In this document: positions 1 to 7,085 of the stretch, one piece after another | Position numbering within the stretch: position 1 is the stretch's first letter | Layout: the number at the start of each line of letters is the position of its first letter | Assembly: GCA_041591915.1 (NCBI GenBank) | Contig: JBFHRB010000139.1 | Location: 1-8,955, forward strand | DNA length: 8,955 nt | Origin: JBFHRB01 sp041591915 | GTDB taxonomy: Bacteria; Actinomycetota; Nitriliruptoria; Nitriliruptorales; Nitriliruptoraceae | Reading direction: 5' to 3' | Translations under genes and position numbers: made by a program | The notes under the pieces: generated by a model | What the model saw: only the letters and a program-made list of their open reading frames with translations | What the model was told of the DNA's origin: nothing | Databases searched by the model: none

Positions 1-258
1 CATCTTGGGGTAGAGCCCTCGCTCCTCGGGCATGTACCCGAAGCGCAGACGGTCCTGGAGCGTGATGGGCCGCCCGCCCCACCGGACCTCGCCGGCGTCA
101 GGCTCCGTGATGCCCATGACGACGCGCATCGTCGTGGTCTTGCCCGAGCCGTTCGCCCCCAGGAAGCCACACAGCTCACCCGGCGCCACGGCGAAGGACA
201 CGCCGTCGAGCGCGACCACATCCCCGAATCGGCGATGCAGCGCGTCGACCTCGAGCAT
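1..258 (-). CDS. ABC transporter ATP-binding protein, N-terminal part (gene runs off the left edge)
   Basis: This is the first 86 residues of an ATP-binding subunit that would energise a membrane permease, probably an ABC-2-type exporter encoded beyond the left edge. The Walker A motif GANGSGKT is at residues 34-41, followed by TTTMRVVMGI and a typical ITEPDAGEV turn. The Q-loop region reads GYMPEERGLYPKM (74-86). I recall this form from NatA/YhaQ-like ATPases that carry a C-terminal DUF4162 domain; there the usual Q-loop glutamine is replaced by glutamate, here E78. Walker B, the signature motif and the H-loop lie outside the window. The ATG at 258 shares one base with the TGA of the upstream acyl-CoA dehydrogenase gene (TGATG), and a weak GAGG lies 7 bases upstream, so translation is probably coupled. 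The transported substrate cannot be told from this fragment. Confidence 0.93.
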   Translation of the reverse strand, partial: MLEVDALHRRFGDVVALDGVSFAVAPGELCGFLGANGSGKTTTMRVVMGITEPDAGEVRWGGRPITLQDRLRFGYMPEERGLYPKM

Positions 259-1892
259 CAGGCGGCCTCGAGTGCCTTGCCCAGGAGTTGTCGCGCGATG
301 ACCCGCAGGGCCAGGACCTCGTCCGCACCCTCGAAGATCGACAGCACCCGTGCGTCGACGAAGAAGCGCGACACCGCGTACTCCTCGGCGTAGCCGTAGC
401 CACCGTGGATCTGTTGGGCCTCGCGCGTCACCCACTCGGCGACGAGGCACGACAGCTGCTTCACCTCGGAGGCCTCGAGCTGGCCGTCACCCTGGCCGAT
501 CAGGAGCGCGACCTCGTACGCGAACGCGCGGATGGCGGCGATCTTGGCGGCCATCCGTGCGACCTTGGTCTTCGTGAGCTCGTACTCGTCGAGCGTGCAA
601 CCGAAGACCTTGCGCTGCGAGGCGTACTCGACCGCGGCCTCGACGGCCGCCTGCATGACGCCGAGGGCGCGCGCTGCCGTCTGCAGCCGGGCGTTCGCGA
701 AGGCCTGCATCTGCAGGTAGAAGCCCTTGCCCAGGCCGTCGTCCTCGCCGATGAGGTTGCTGTGCGGGACCCGCCAGTTGTCGAAGCTGACCTCGAAGGA
801 GTGCATCCCGCGGTAGCCGATGGTCGGGATGGCACGCGCCTCCATCGAGCCGCCACCGTCCTGGGAGACGGACCACTCGTGGCCCGGGAAGGACGGCTTG
901 TCGACGACGAACAGGCTGAGGCCTCGGTGGCCGAGGGTGCGGTCGGGGTCGGTGCGCGCCAGCACCAGCAGGTACTCCGCCCGACCAGCGAAGGTGCACC
1001 ACGTCTTGACGCCGTTGATGACCCAGTCGTCCCCGTCGCGCGTCGCTGCGACCTTGACCCCGGCGACGTCGGAGCCGTAGTCCGGCTCGGTCACCGCGAC
1101 CCCACACATCTTCTCGCCGGAGGCGATCGTCGGCAGCCAGCGCTGCTTCTGCTCCTCGGTGCCGCCCTTCTGGATGGCCGTGCCGATGATCTCGGGACGG
1201 GTGATGAGCGAGCCCGCGACCCCGAGCGAGCCGCGCGAGAGCTCCTCGGTGACGAGCACCATGTTGAGGAGCTCGTCGTCGCCGCCCTCCATGAAGCCGC
1301 CGTACTCCGCGGGGATCGACAGGGCGAAACAGCCGAGCTCGGCCAGCCCCGAGATGATGTCGTCGGGGATGTCCTGGTCGTTGCGGTGGACGTGCTCGGC
1401 GACGGGCTGGACCTTGTCCTCGGCGAAGCGGCGGAAGGTCTCGCGGACCATCTCGCGCTCCTCGCCGATGTGGCGCGGGCCGGCCTCGCCCTTCGCCGCG
1501 ATGACCGCGTCGCCGACGGCCGCCAGGAAGGCCGTGTCACGGCCGGCGACCATGGCCTCGAGCGCATCGTCGGCGAGCACCTCGCGGGAGATGCCGAACT
1601 CGGACCACCGGCCCTGCACCCGGCCCAGGAGGTCGGCCGCGACCTCAGCGGCGAAGGCCAGTGCCAGCTTCGCCTCGTGGTCGCCCCGCTCGCCGTAGCC
1701 GAGGGCCGACTCGGCCGCCCGAACAGCGCTCGCCAGGGCGGCCACGTCGTACGCGATGGTCTGGTGCTCGTCCAACTTGGCGACCGAGATCCGGCCGTCC
1801 TTCTCGCTCTCGCGCGCGAGGTGGCCGACGGAGGTGTCGATCGCGGTCCGGAGTGCGGTGACGAGCGTGCGGGCCTGGTCGAGGTGGCTCAC
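258..1892 (-). CDS. Acyl-CoA dehydrogenase with N-terminal extension; possible (2S)-methylsuccinyl-CoA dehydrogenase
   Basis: A 544-residue FAD-dependent acyl-CoA dehydrogenase, forming an alpha,beta double bond in an acyl-CoA. After an alpha-helical extension (about 1-135) come the N-terminal helical domain (about 143-260), the middle beta domain (about 265-372, with VTEPDYGSD at 267-275 and GVKTWCTFAG at 294-303) and the C-terminal domain (about 386-537, with RKVFG 427-431, QIHGGYGY 494-501 and SIFEGADEV 518-526). E521 is at the usual catalytic-base position. Ordinary family members have about 380-400 residues; an extension this long is known for methylsuccinyl-CoA dehydrogenase (Mcd) of the ethylmalonyl-CoA pathway. 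The core also resembles, from memory, the actinobacterial Mcd-like group (for example LSIFEGADE near the end). No ccr, meaA or mutase gene is in the window to support that role. The GTG start at 1892 has AGGAG 6 bases upstream; an in-frame extension up to 2030 would overlap the sugar-kinase gene and looks non-coding. The family call is firm, the substrate is an inference. Confidence 0.93.
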   Translation of the reverse strand: MSHLDQARTLVTALRTAIDTSVGHLARESEKDGRISVAKLDEHQTIAYDVAALASAVRAAESALGYGERGDHEAKLALAFAAEVAADLLGRVQGRWSEFGISREVLADDALEAMVAGRDTAFLAAVGDAVIAAKGEAGPRHIGEEREMVRETFRRFAEDKVQPVAEHVHRNDQDIPDDIISGLAELGCFALSIPAEYGGFMEGGDDELLNMVLVTEELSRGSLGVAGSLITRPEIIGTAIQKGGTEEQKQRWLPTIASGEKMCGVAVTEPDYGSDVAGVKVAATRDGDDWVINGVKTWCTFAGRAEYLLVLARTDPDRTLGHRGLSLFVVDKPSFPGHEWSVSQDGGGSMEARAIPTIGYRGMHSFEVSFDNWRVPHSNLIGEDDGLGKGFYLQMQAFANARLQTAARALGVMQAAVEAAVEYASQRKVFGCTLDEYELTKTKVARMAAKIAAIRAFAYEVALLIGQGDGQLEASEVKQLSCLVAEWVTREAQQIHGGYGYAEEYAVSRFFVDARVLSIFEGADEVLALRVIARQLLGKALEAA

Positions 1893-1954
1893 GGGAAGCT
1901 CCTGGGTCGGGCCGGTGGGTCCAGCGGCGGTGGCTCCCGGCGGACGCGTCGCGA

Positions 1955-1984
1955 AGGGTACGCGCGGGTGGCGAGTGCCCCGAA
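1955..1984 (-). promoter_or_regulatory. Possible promoter for the acyl-CoA dehydrogenase gene
   Basis: On the minus strand TACCCT (1960-1955) fits the actinobacterial TANNNT -10 pattern. It is preceded after 18 bases by TTCGGG (1984-1979), a weak -35. Transcription would start near 1948, giving a leader of about 55 bases before the GTG at 1892. CGCG flanks the -10 on both sides. The 106-base gap shows no clear terminator for the sugar kinase, so read-through is equally possible. This is pattern matching only. Confidence 0.25.
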
Positions 1985-1998
1985 CCGGTGCCAGCCGC

Positions 1999-2955
1999 TC
2001 AGACGACGTCGCGAGCGAGCAGCCCGGCACCGACCGCGCCGGCCTCGTCGCCGAGTGCCGCCGACGCGAACTGCACGCGCGAGGGCTGCAGGAACAGCAG
2101 TGGACGCGTGGCCGAGTCGATCCGCTGGACGAACTGTGGCCCCAGCCGGTCGGCGAGCCCTCCGCCGACGACGACGACCTCCACGTCGAGCAGGTTCACC
2201 GCGCTGGCGATGCCGGCCCCCAGCGCCGACACCGCGCCGTCGAGGAGATCCGCGACGAGCTCGTCACCGCGACGGATGGCCTCGTGGAACACCCCCGAGG
2301 TGGGGCGCCTCTTGCCCAGTTCCTCCTGGACGTCGAACAGGACGGACTCGCGCCCCGCCTTGACCGCCCGCTCGGCCGCCAGGGCCATGGCCCGACGTCC
2401 CGCGTAGGCCTCGACGCAGCCCCGCCGCCCACAGGGACACACCGCGCCACCCTGCTGGACGATGGTGTGCCCGAACTCGCCCGCGGCACCGAAGGCGCCC
2501 TCGAACGGCTTGCCGTCCAGGATGAGCCCGCCCCCGACACCCGTGCCGACGAACACGGCGAGCGCGTTGTCCGCGTTGCGCGCCGCCCCGAGACGGTGCT
2601 CGCCGAGCGCGGCGCACGTGACGTCGTTGGACACGCGCACGGGACGGTCGAACTCGGCCTTGAGCAGGTCGGCGAGGCCGAACCGCTCGTAGAAGCCCGG
2701 GATGTTGGATGCACCCCCGACGGTCCCGTTGACCACCACACCGGGGCTGCCGACCCCGACCGCCTCCACGTCCTCCACCGACGCGTCCGCGTCCGTCAGG
2801 GCCTCGTGCACCGCGGCAACCATGACCTCCACCACGTGCGACCGATCCCCGGAGGTCGGGGTCTTGAGCTTGCCCCACCCGATCCGCTCGTCGTCGTCAC
2901 GGAGCACGACGACCGCGATGTTCGTGCCTCCGAGGTCGATTCCGACGGTGGTCAA
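1999..2955 (-). CDS. ROK-family sugar kinase, glucokinase-like
   Basis: A 318-residue cytoplasmic kinase of the ROK family, which phosphorylates hexoses with ATP (glucose is most common, but fructose, mannose and N-acetylhexosamine kinases share the fold). The phosphate-binding loop DLGGTN is at residues 7-12. The catalytic aspartate is D111 in SNDVTCAA. GTGVGGGL (137-144) is the second nucleotide-binding segment. EFGH (160-163) and CPCGRRGC (173-180) give the expected zinc site: H163, C173, C175 and C180. There is no N-terminal helix-turn-helix, so this is a kinase and not a ROK repressor. The chosen start is TTG at 2955, with GGAAGGG ending 6 bases upstream; the longer open frame to 3132 would run into pruA. 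It is divergent from pruA and lies 106 bases upstream of the acyl-CoA dehydrogenase gene. The sugar specificity is not proven by the sequence. Confidence 0.93.
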   Translation of the reverse strand: MTTVGIDLGGTNIAVVVLRDDDERIGWGKLKTPTSGDRSHVVEVMVAAVHEALTDADASVEDVEAVGVGSPGVVVNGTVGGASNIPGFYERFGLADLLKAEFDRPVRVSNDVTCAALGEHRLGAARNADNALAVFVGTGVGGGLILDGKPFEGAFGAAGEFGHTIVQQGGAVCPCGRRGCVEAYAGRRAMALAAERAVKAGRESVLFDVQEELGKRRPTSGVFHEAIRRGDELVADLLDGAVSALGAGIASAVNLLDVEVVVVGGGLADRLGPQFVQRIDSATRPLLFLQPSRVQFASAALGDEAGAVGAGLLARDVV

Positions 2956-2968
2956 GGGGCGCCCTTCC
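2953..2968 (-). promoter_or_regulatory. Ribosome binding site and TTG start of the ROK kinase, with overlapping hairpin
   Basis: GGAAGGG (2968-2962) is placed 6 bases before the TTG at 2955, which decides the start. AAGGG (2966-2962) and CCCTT (2958-2954) are perfect complements with a 3-base loop, so the messenger can fold the binding site against the first two bases of the start codon. The stem is only 5 pairs. Confidence 0.45.
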
Positions 2969-2990
2969 CAGACGAGGCCGATCTCCCGCG

Positions 2991-2996
2991 AGCCTA
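2991..2996 (-). promoter_or_regulatory. Predicted -10 box for the ROK kinase gene
   Basis: TAGGCT on the minus strand (2996-2991) is a good match to the actinobacterial housekeeping -10 form. It would place the transcription start near 2984 and give a leader of about 30 bases before the TTG start at 2955. No convincing -35 is seen; the upstream stretch CCTGACG is only a weak match. The site lies in the 116-base divergent region shared with pruA. Confidence 0.35.
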
Positions 2997-3021
2997 CTGC
3001 GCACATCCCGACGTCAGGCGA

Positions 3022-3050
3022 GGTCGGCCTGCCTACGCTCTGGGCCGACC
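3022..3050 (+). promoter_or_regulatory. Predicted pruA promoter region: -10 box inside an inverted repeat
   Basis: GGTCGGCC (3022-3029) and GGCCGACC (3043-3050) are perfect 8-base inverted repeats separated by 13 bases. The spacer holds TACGCT (3034-3039), a TANNNT -10 candidate. Transcription would start near 3046 with a leader of about 26 bases. No good -35 is visible. The repeat could be a repressor operator covering the promoter or simply a GC-rich palindrome. Confidence 0.35.
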
Positions 3051-3071
3051 GCCATCGCGAAGGGGAGCACG

Positions 3072-4691
<1,620 letters not shown>

Positions 4692-4697
<6 letters not shown>

Positions 4698-4706
4698 CCG
4701 TCACCC
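4692..4706. terminator. Perfect palindrome spanning both convergent stop codons, possible bidirectional terminator
   Basis: GGGTGAC (4692-4698), one base, then GTCACCC (4700-4706) form a perfect 15-base palindrome. Its arms contain the TGA of pruA (4695-4697) and the TGA of the PPOX gene (4703-4701 on the minus strand). In RNA from either strand it would fold as a 6-pair stem with a 3-base loop. There is no T tract on either side, so only a U-less, factor-aided terminator is possible. A competing stem, ACCCC with GGGGT (4681-4685 and 4691-4695), overlaps it. Confidence 0.4.
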
Positions 4707-5102
4707 GTTCGTGATCACCTTGTCGGGCGTGATGGTCAGGATGACGCGGTCCTGCGACGGGTCCTTCCACGGGTACTCGTCCTTGCCCAGGTAGCGCTTC
4801 GCGAGCTGGTCGATCAGGGCCTTCTCGGGATCCGGATCGATCGCCGTGACCTCCCCACGTAGCTCGACGTAGCGGTAGGGCTTCTGCTCGTCGAACACCA
4901 TCACCGACACCGCTCGCGAGTGCTCGAGGTTGCGGGGCTTCTGGCGTTGCGCCGTGGTGCTCATGCGCAGGACGCCGTCACCGTCGTGGACGAACCACAT
5001 CACCGAGGTGTGCGGCGTGTCGCCGGGGCTGATCGTGGCGAGCGTCGCGAAGTGGACGTCCTCGAGCAGGTCGAGGTGGGACGCGGGGATGTCGACGGCC
5101 AT
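4701..5102 (-). CDS. PPOX-class (pyridoxamine-5'-phosphate-oxidase-like) F420-dependent protein
   Basis: A 133-residue split-barrel protein of the flavin/deazaflavin oxidoreductase-B (FDOR-B, Rv1155-like) type, which uses or binds coenzyme F420. The early barrel strand FATLATISPGDTPHTSVMWF (18-37) and the segment VLRMSTTAQRQKPRNLE (44-60) are typical; the lysine and arginine of RQKPRN (53-58) are where the family contacts the F420 phosphate tail. YRYVELRGEVTAID (77-89) is the later strand. It is a single domain of normal family length with no signal peptide or membrane segment. The ATG at 5102 has AGGAGG 7 bases upstream, which argues against the longer open frame to 5312 inside the LLM gene. 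It follows the LLM gene after 34 bases, probably in one transcript. The substrate is unknown, and a heme- or flavin-binding role cannot be excluded. Confidence 0.9.
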   Translation of the reverse strand: MAVDIPASHLDLLEDVHFATLATISPGDTPHTSVMWFVHDGDGVLRMSTTAQRQKPRNLEHSRAVSVMVFDEQKPYRYVELRGEVTAIDPDPEKALIDQLAKRYLGKDEYPWKDPSQDRVILTITPDKVITNG

Positions 5103-5136
5103 GGTGGAGCCTCCTGTGGGGGTCAGGTGGGGTTCG

Positions 5137-6147
5137 TCACGACTTGAGGTCGCGGACGAAGTCCTCCCACTGGCCGTCGACGAACTCGTAGCCGGTGTAG
5201 AGGCTGATCCGCTGGGCGACGTCGCCGTAGCGGTCCTTGATGCCGCGGGCGACCTCACCGGGCTCGCCGATGACCGCGAAGGTCTGCAGGATCTCGTCAT
5301 CGATGAGCGCACTCATCTCAGCCCACTTTCCCTGCTTGCTGAGCGTGTTCAGCTCGGTCTGGAGATCGCCCCAGCCGTGGTGCTCGAGCACGGGGCGGTA
5401 GGCCGGCGTCGAGCCGTAGAACGCGATCTGGCCTCGCACGAGGGCGTCGACGTTGTTCCACTCCTCCTCGGAGTTGCCCGTGACGACGAACGACGGGATG
5501 GCGAGCTCGATGTCAGCGAGGGTCCTGCCGGCCTCCTTCGCGCCCTCCTCGAGCTTCGGGATGGTCACCTCGCGGAAGTAGCCCGGCGTCGTGAAGCCGT
5601 GGGCGAGGAAGACGTCCGCCACCTCGCCGGCCACCTTCGTCATCAGCGGGCCCACGCCAGCCAGGGCCACCTTGGGCCTGCCGAAGGGGTTCGGTTGCGG
5701 CGTGAAGAAGGGGGTCATCAGGGTGTGCTGGTAGAAGTCGCCGCGGAAGTCGAGGTTGGTGCCGTCGTTCCAGCAGTCCCAGATCGCGTGCATCGCGAGG
5801 ATGAACTCGCGCATCCGCGCCGCGGGCTTCGACCACTCGGACGAGAACCGCTTCTCGATGTGGGCCTTGATCTGTGAGCCCAGCCCCAGGATGAAGCGGC
5901 CCTCCGAGTAGGCCTGCAGGTCGTTGGCCGTCTGCGCCACGTGCATCGGAGAACGCGGGAAGACGACCGCGATGCCCGTGCCGATCTCGATGTCGGTGGT
6001 GTGCTCGGCGGCGAGGCCGAGCGCGAGGAACGGGTCGTGGGCGGTCTCCGCGACCAGCCATCCGTCGTAGCCGCGGGACTCCGCGTCCCGTGCCTGACCG
6101 GGGATCTTGGCGAGGTCGTCGCCGAGGGTCATGCCGTCGATCTTCAC
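5137..6147 (-). CDS. LLM-class F420-dependent oxidoreductase (TIGR03617-like)
   Basis: A 336-residue luciferase-like monooxygenase-fold (TIM barrel) protein, expected to use F420 rather than FMN. Family features: KIDGMTLGDDLAKIPGQARD at the start, the GYDGWLVAETAHDPFLALGLAAEHT block (26-50), IEIGTGIAVVFPRSP (53-67), then SEGRFILGLGSQIKAHIEKRF (81-101) and WSKPAARMREFI (105-116). Further on are GVGPLMTKVAGEVADVFLAHGF (164-185) and the GEPGEVARGIKDRYG segment (295-308). From memory this matches the F420-dependent group named after MSMEG_2256. The start is GTG at 6147 with AGGAG 5 bases upstream. Its substrate is unknown. The neighbouring PPOX gene suggests a two-gene F420 unit, and a thioesterase lies upstream. 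Confidence 0.93.
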   Translation of the reverse strand: MKIDGMTLGDDLAKIPGQARDAESRGYDGWLVAETAHDPFLALGLAAEHTTDIEIGTGIAVVFPRSPMHVAQTANDLQAYSEGRFILGLGSQIKAHIEKRFSSEWSKPAARMREFILAMHAIWDCWNDGTNLDFRGDFYQHTLMTPFFTPQPNPFGRPKVALAGVGPLMTKVAGEVADVFLAHGFTTPGYFREVTIPKLEEGAKEAGRTLADIELAIPSFVVTGNSEEEWNNVDALVRGQIAFYGSTPAYRPVLEHHGWGDLQTELNTLSKQGKWAEMSALIDDEILQTFAVIGEPGEVARGIKDRYGDVAQRISLYTGYEFVDGQWEDFVRDLKS

Positions 6148-6165
6148 GCGCGCTCCTGGGCAGTC

Positions 6166-6200
6166 GTCGGCGCGGGACCCTACCGAGCCCCGCGCCGGAC
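6166..6200 (-). promoter_or_regulatory. GC-rich inverted repeat with -10-like box upstream of the LLM gene
   Basis: CGGCGCGGG (6168-6176) and CCCGCGCCG (6189-6197) are perfect 9-base complements around a 12-base loop, extended by GT/AC past a one-base bulge. The loop carries TAGGGT on the minus strand (6182-6177), a -10 candidate that would start transcription near 6170, about 23 bases before the GTG at 6147. Alternatively the stem, 21 bases past the stop of the upstream small gene, is a U-less terminator for that gene. Confidence 0.4.
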
Positions 6201-6220
6201 CCTTGCAGCCGCGCCGGCGG

Positions 6221-6589
6221 TCAGGTGGACATGTAGCCCAGCTCCTGGAGGTTGTTGACCCAGACGGTCATGCCCTCCTGGACGGAGGCGTCGTCCCCAC
6301 CCTCGAAGATCTCGACCTCGAAGTCCTCGACGATGGCGGACGCGCGGACGAGGATGGCCCGCATCTCGTCGCCACGCAGCACCTTGAAGAGCTCGTCGAG
6401 TTCCCCCTCGATGAGCTGGAAGCCACCGCTCTTGCCGGTGACGCTGAAGTACTCCTTGTGCCCGTGTATCCGGCCCTCCTTGGTGAGGGTCTCCAGGTAC
6501 TCGAGCGACTGACCGAAGACGCTCAGCGACGCGGCCTCACGGCCACGCACCGGGGCGCCCCAGTTGACGGTGATTGCACCGGTTGACAT
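6221..6589 (-). CDS. Conserved-looking small protein of unknown function
   Basis: A 122-residue soluble, acidic protein that I do not recognise as a named family, although similar actinobacterial hypothetical proteins seem familiar. It opens with MSTGAITVNWGAPVRGREAA, then helix FGQSLEYLETLTKEGRI (25-41), strand-like EYFSVTGKSGGFQLIEGEL (46-64), helix DELFKVLRGDEMRAILVRAS (65-84) and strand DFEVEIFEGG (89-98), ending in a helix VQEGMTVWVNNLQELGYM. This beta-alpha-beta pattern could be a ferredoxin-like or dimeric alpha-beta barrel fold, which is an inference. No cysteines, membrane segment or signal peptide are present. The ATG at 6589 has AAGGAG 6 bases upstream; the open frame to 6970 would lie within the thioesterase gene. 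It sits 73 bases from each neighbour, between the thioesterase and the LLM gene. Confidence 0.85.
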   Translation of the reverse strand: MSTGAITVNWGAPVRGREAASLSVFGQSLEYLETLTKEGRIHGHKEYFSVTGKSGGFQLIEGELDELFKVLRGDEMRAILVRASAIVEDFEVEIFEGGDDASVQEGMTVWVNNLQELGYMST

Positions 6590-6612
6590 CGGCGACTCCT
6601 TCCCCCGTGGAT

Positions 6613-6630
6613 GTGGTCGCCATCGACCAC
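6613..6630 (-). repeat. Perfect hairpin in the gap before the unknown small gene
   Basis: GTGGTCG (6613-6619) and CGACCAC (6624-6630) form a 7-pair stem with a 4-base loop, 23 bases upstream of the ATG at 6589 and outside its ribosome site. No U tract follows. It is directly adjoined by a short tandem repeat, ACCACCGA then ACCACCG (6626-6640, plus strand). It could be an end signal for the thioesterase transcript, a leader structure or an operator. Confidence 0.35.
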
Positions 6631-6662
6631 CGAACCACCGTTGGGTCGGGCCGTCCAGCGCC

Positions 6663-7085
6663 TCAGCGGCCGAAGTCGCGGGCCACGTTGTGCAGCCGGA
6701 CCTGGCCACGCGCGACCAGCTTCCCGTCAGCGTCTCGGGTGATCTCGACGCCCCACAGCTGCTGCGACCGGCCCACGTGGATGGGCTCGCCCACACACGT
6801 GACCGCACCTTCGCTGAGCGCGCGGATGAAGTCCGTGGAGTTGTTGACGCCGACGACGTGCATGTCGAGCTCGTGCGCCCGCAGGGCGCCGCCGACCGAG
6901 GCCATCGTCTCCACGAGCGCGCACCAGATGCCGCCGTGGACGAGCCCCATGGGCTGGTGGTGCGCCGCACCGACGACGGCCCTCCCGACGACGCGCTCGG
7001 GCGTCAGCTCCAGCCATTCGACGTTCATCCAGTCGTTGACGGGGTCGGGACCCATCGTCTGGACCCACTCCTCGGGAACGTTCAT
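6663..7085 (-). CDS. PaaI-type hotdog-fold thioesterase
   Basis: A 140-residue single-domain hotdog protein, expected to hydrolyse an acyl-CoA or aryl-CoA thioester in the cytoplasm, normally as a tetramer. The signature segment PMGLVHGGIWCALVETMASV is at residues 45-64. H50, G51 and G52 form the HGG motif, and E59 sits nine residues after the histidine, matching the spacing of the nucleophile or base Glu in Arthrobacter-type 4-hydroxybenzoyl-CoA thioesterase; S63 is at the position of its active-site threonine. GVNNSTDFIRAL (79-90) and the C-terminal strands (WGVEITRDADGKLVARGQVR) complete the fold. The ATG at 7085 overlaps the mtaB stop as ATGA, and AGGAGG lies 4 bases upstream within the last mtaB codons, so translation is coupled. 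The substrate is unknown. Confidence 0.93.
   Translation of the reverse strand: MNVPEEWVQTMGPDPVNDWMNVEWLELTPERVVGRAVVGAAHHQPMGLVHGGIWCALVETMASVGGALRAHELDMHVVGVNNSTDFIRALSEGAVTCVGEPIHVGRSQQLWGVEITRDADGKLVARGQVRLHNVARDFGR

Noticed and set aside
1893..2030. A longer acyl-CoA dehydrogenase N-terminus starting at 2030
   Set aside because: It would overlap the end of the sugar-kinase gene and encodes a low-complexity P, G, T and R stretch; the GTG at 1892 has AGGAG at proper spacing.
288..2363. A 691-codon open frame on the plus strand opposite the dehydrogenase and sugar-kinase genes
   Set aside because: It is the mirror of two clear protein families on the minus strand. GC-rich codon bias removes stop codons from the opposite frame; the translation is low-complexity R, A, G, L and D with no recognisable domain.
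5103..5312. A PPOX protein extended into the LLM gene
   Set aside because: The added residues are an out-of-frame shadow of the LLM coding region, and the ATG at 5102 has an ideal AGGAGG site.
4930..5877. A 315-codon plus-strand frame opposite the PPOX and LLM genes
   Set aside because: Antisense frame of two recognised genes with no domain of its own.
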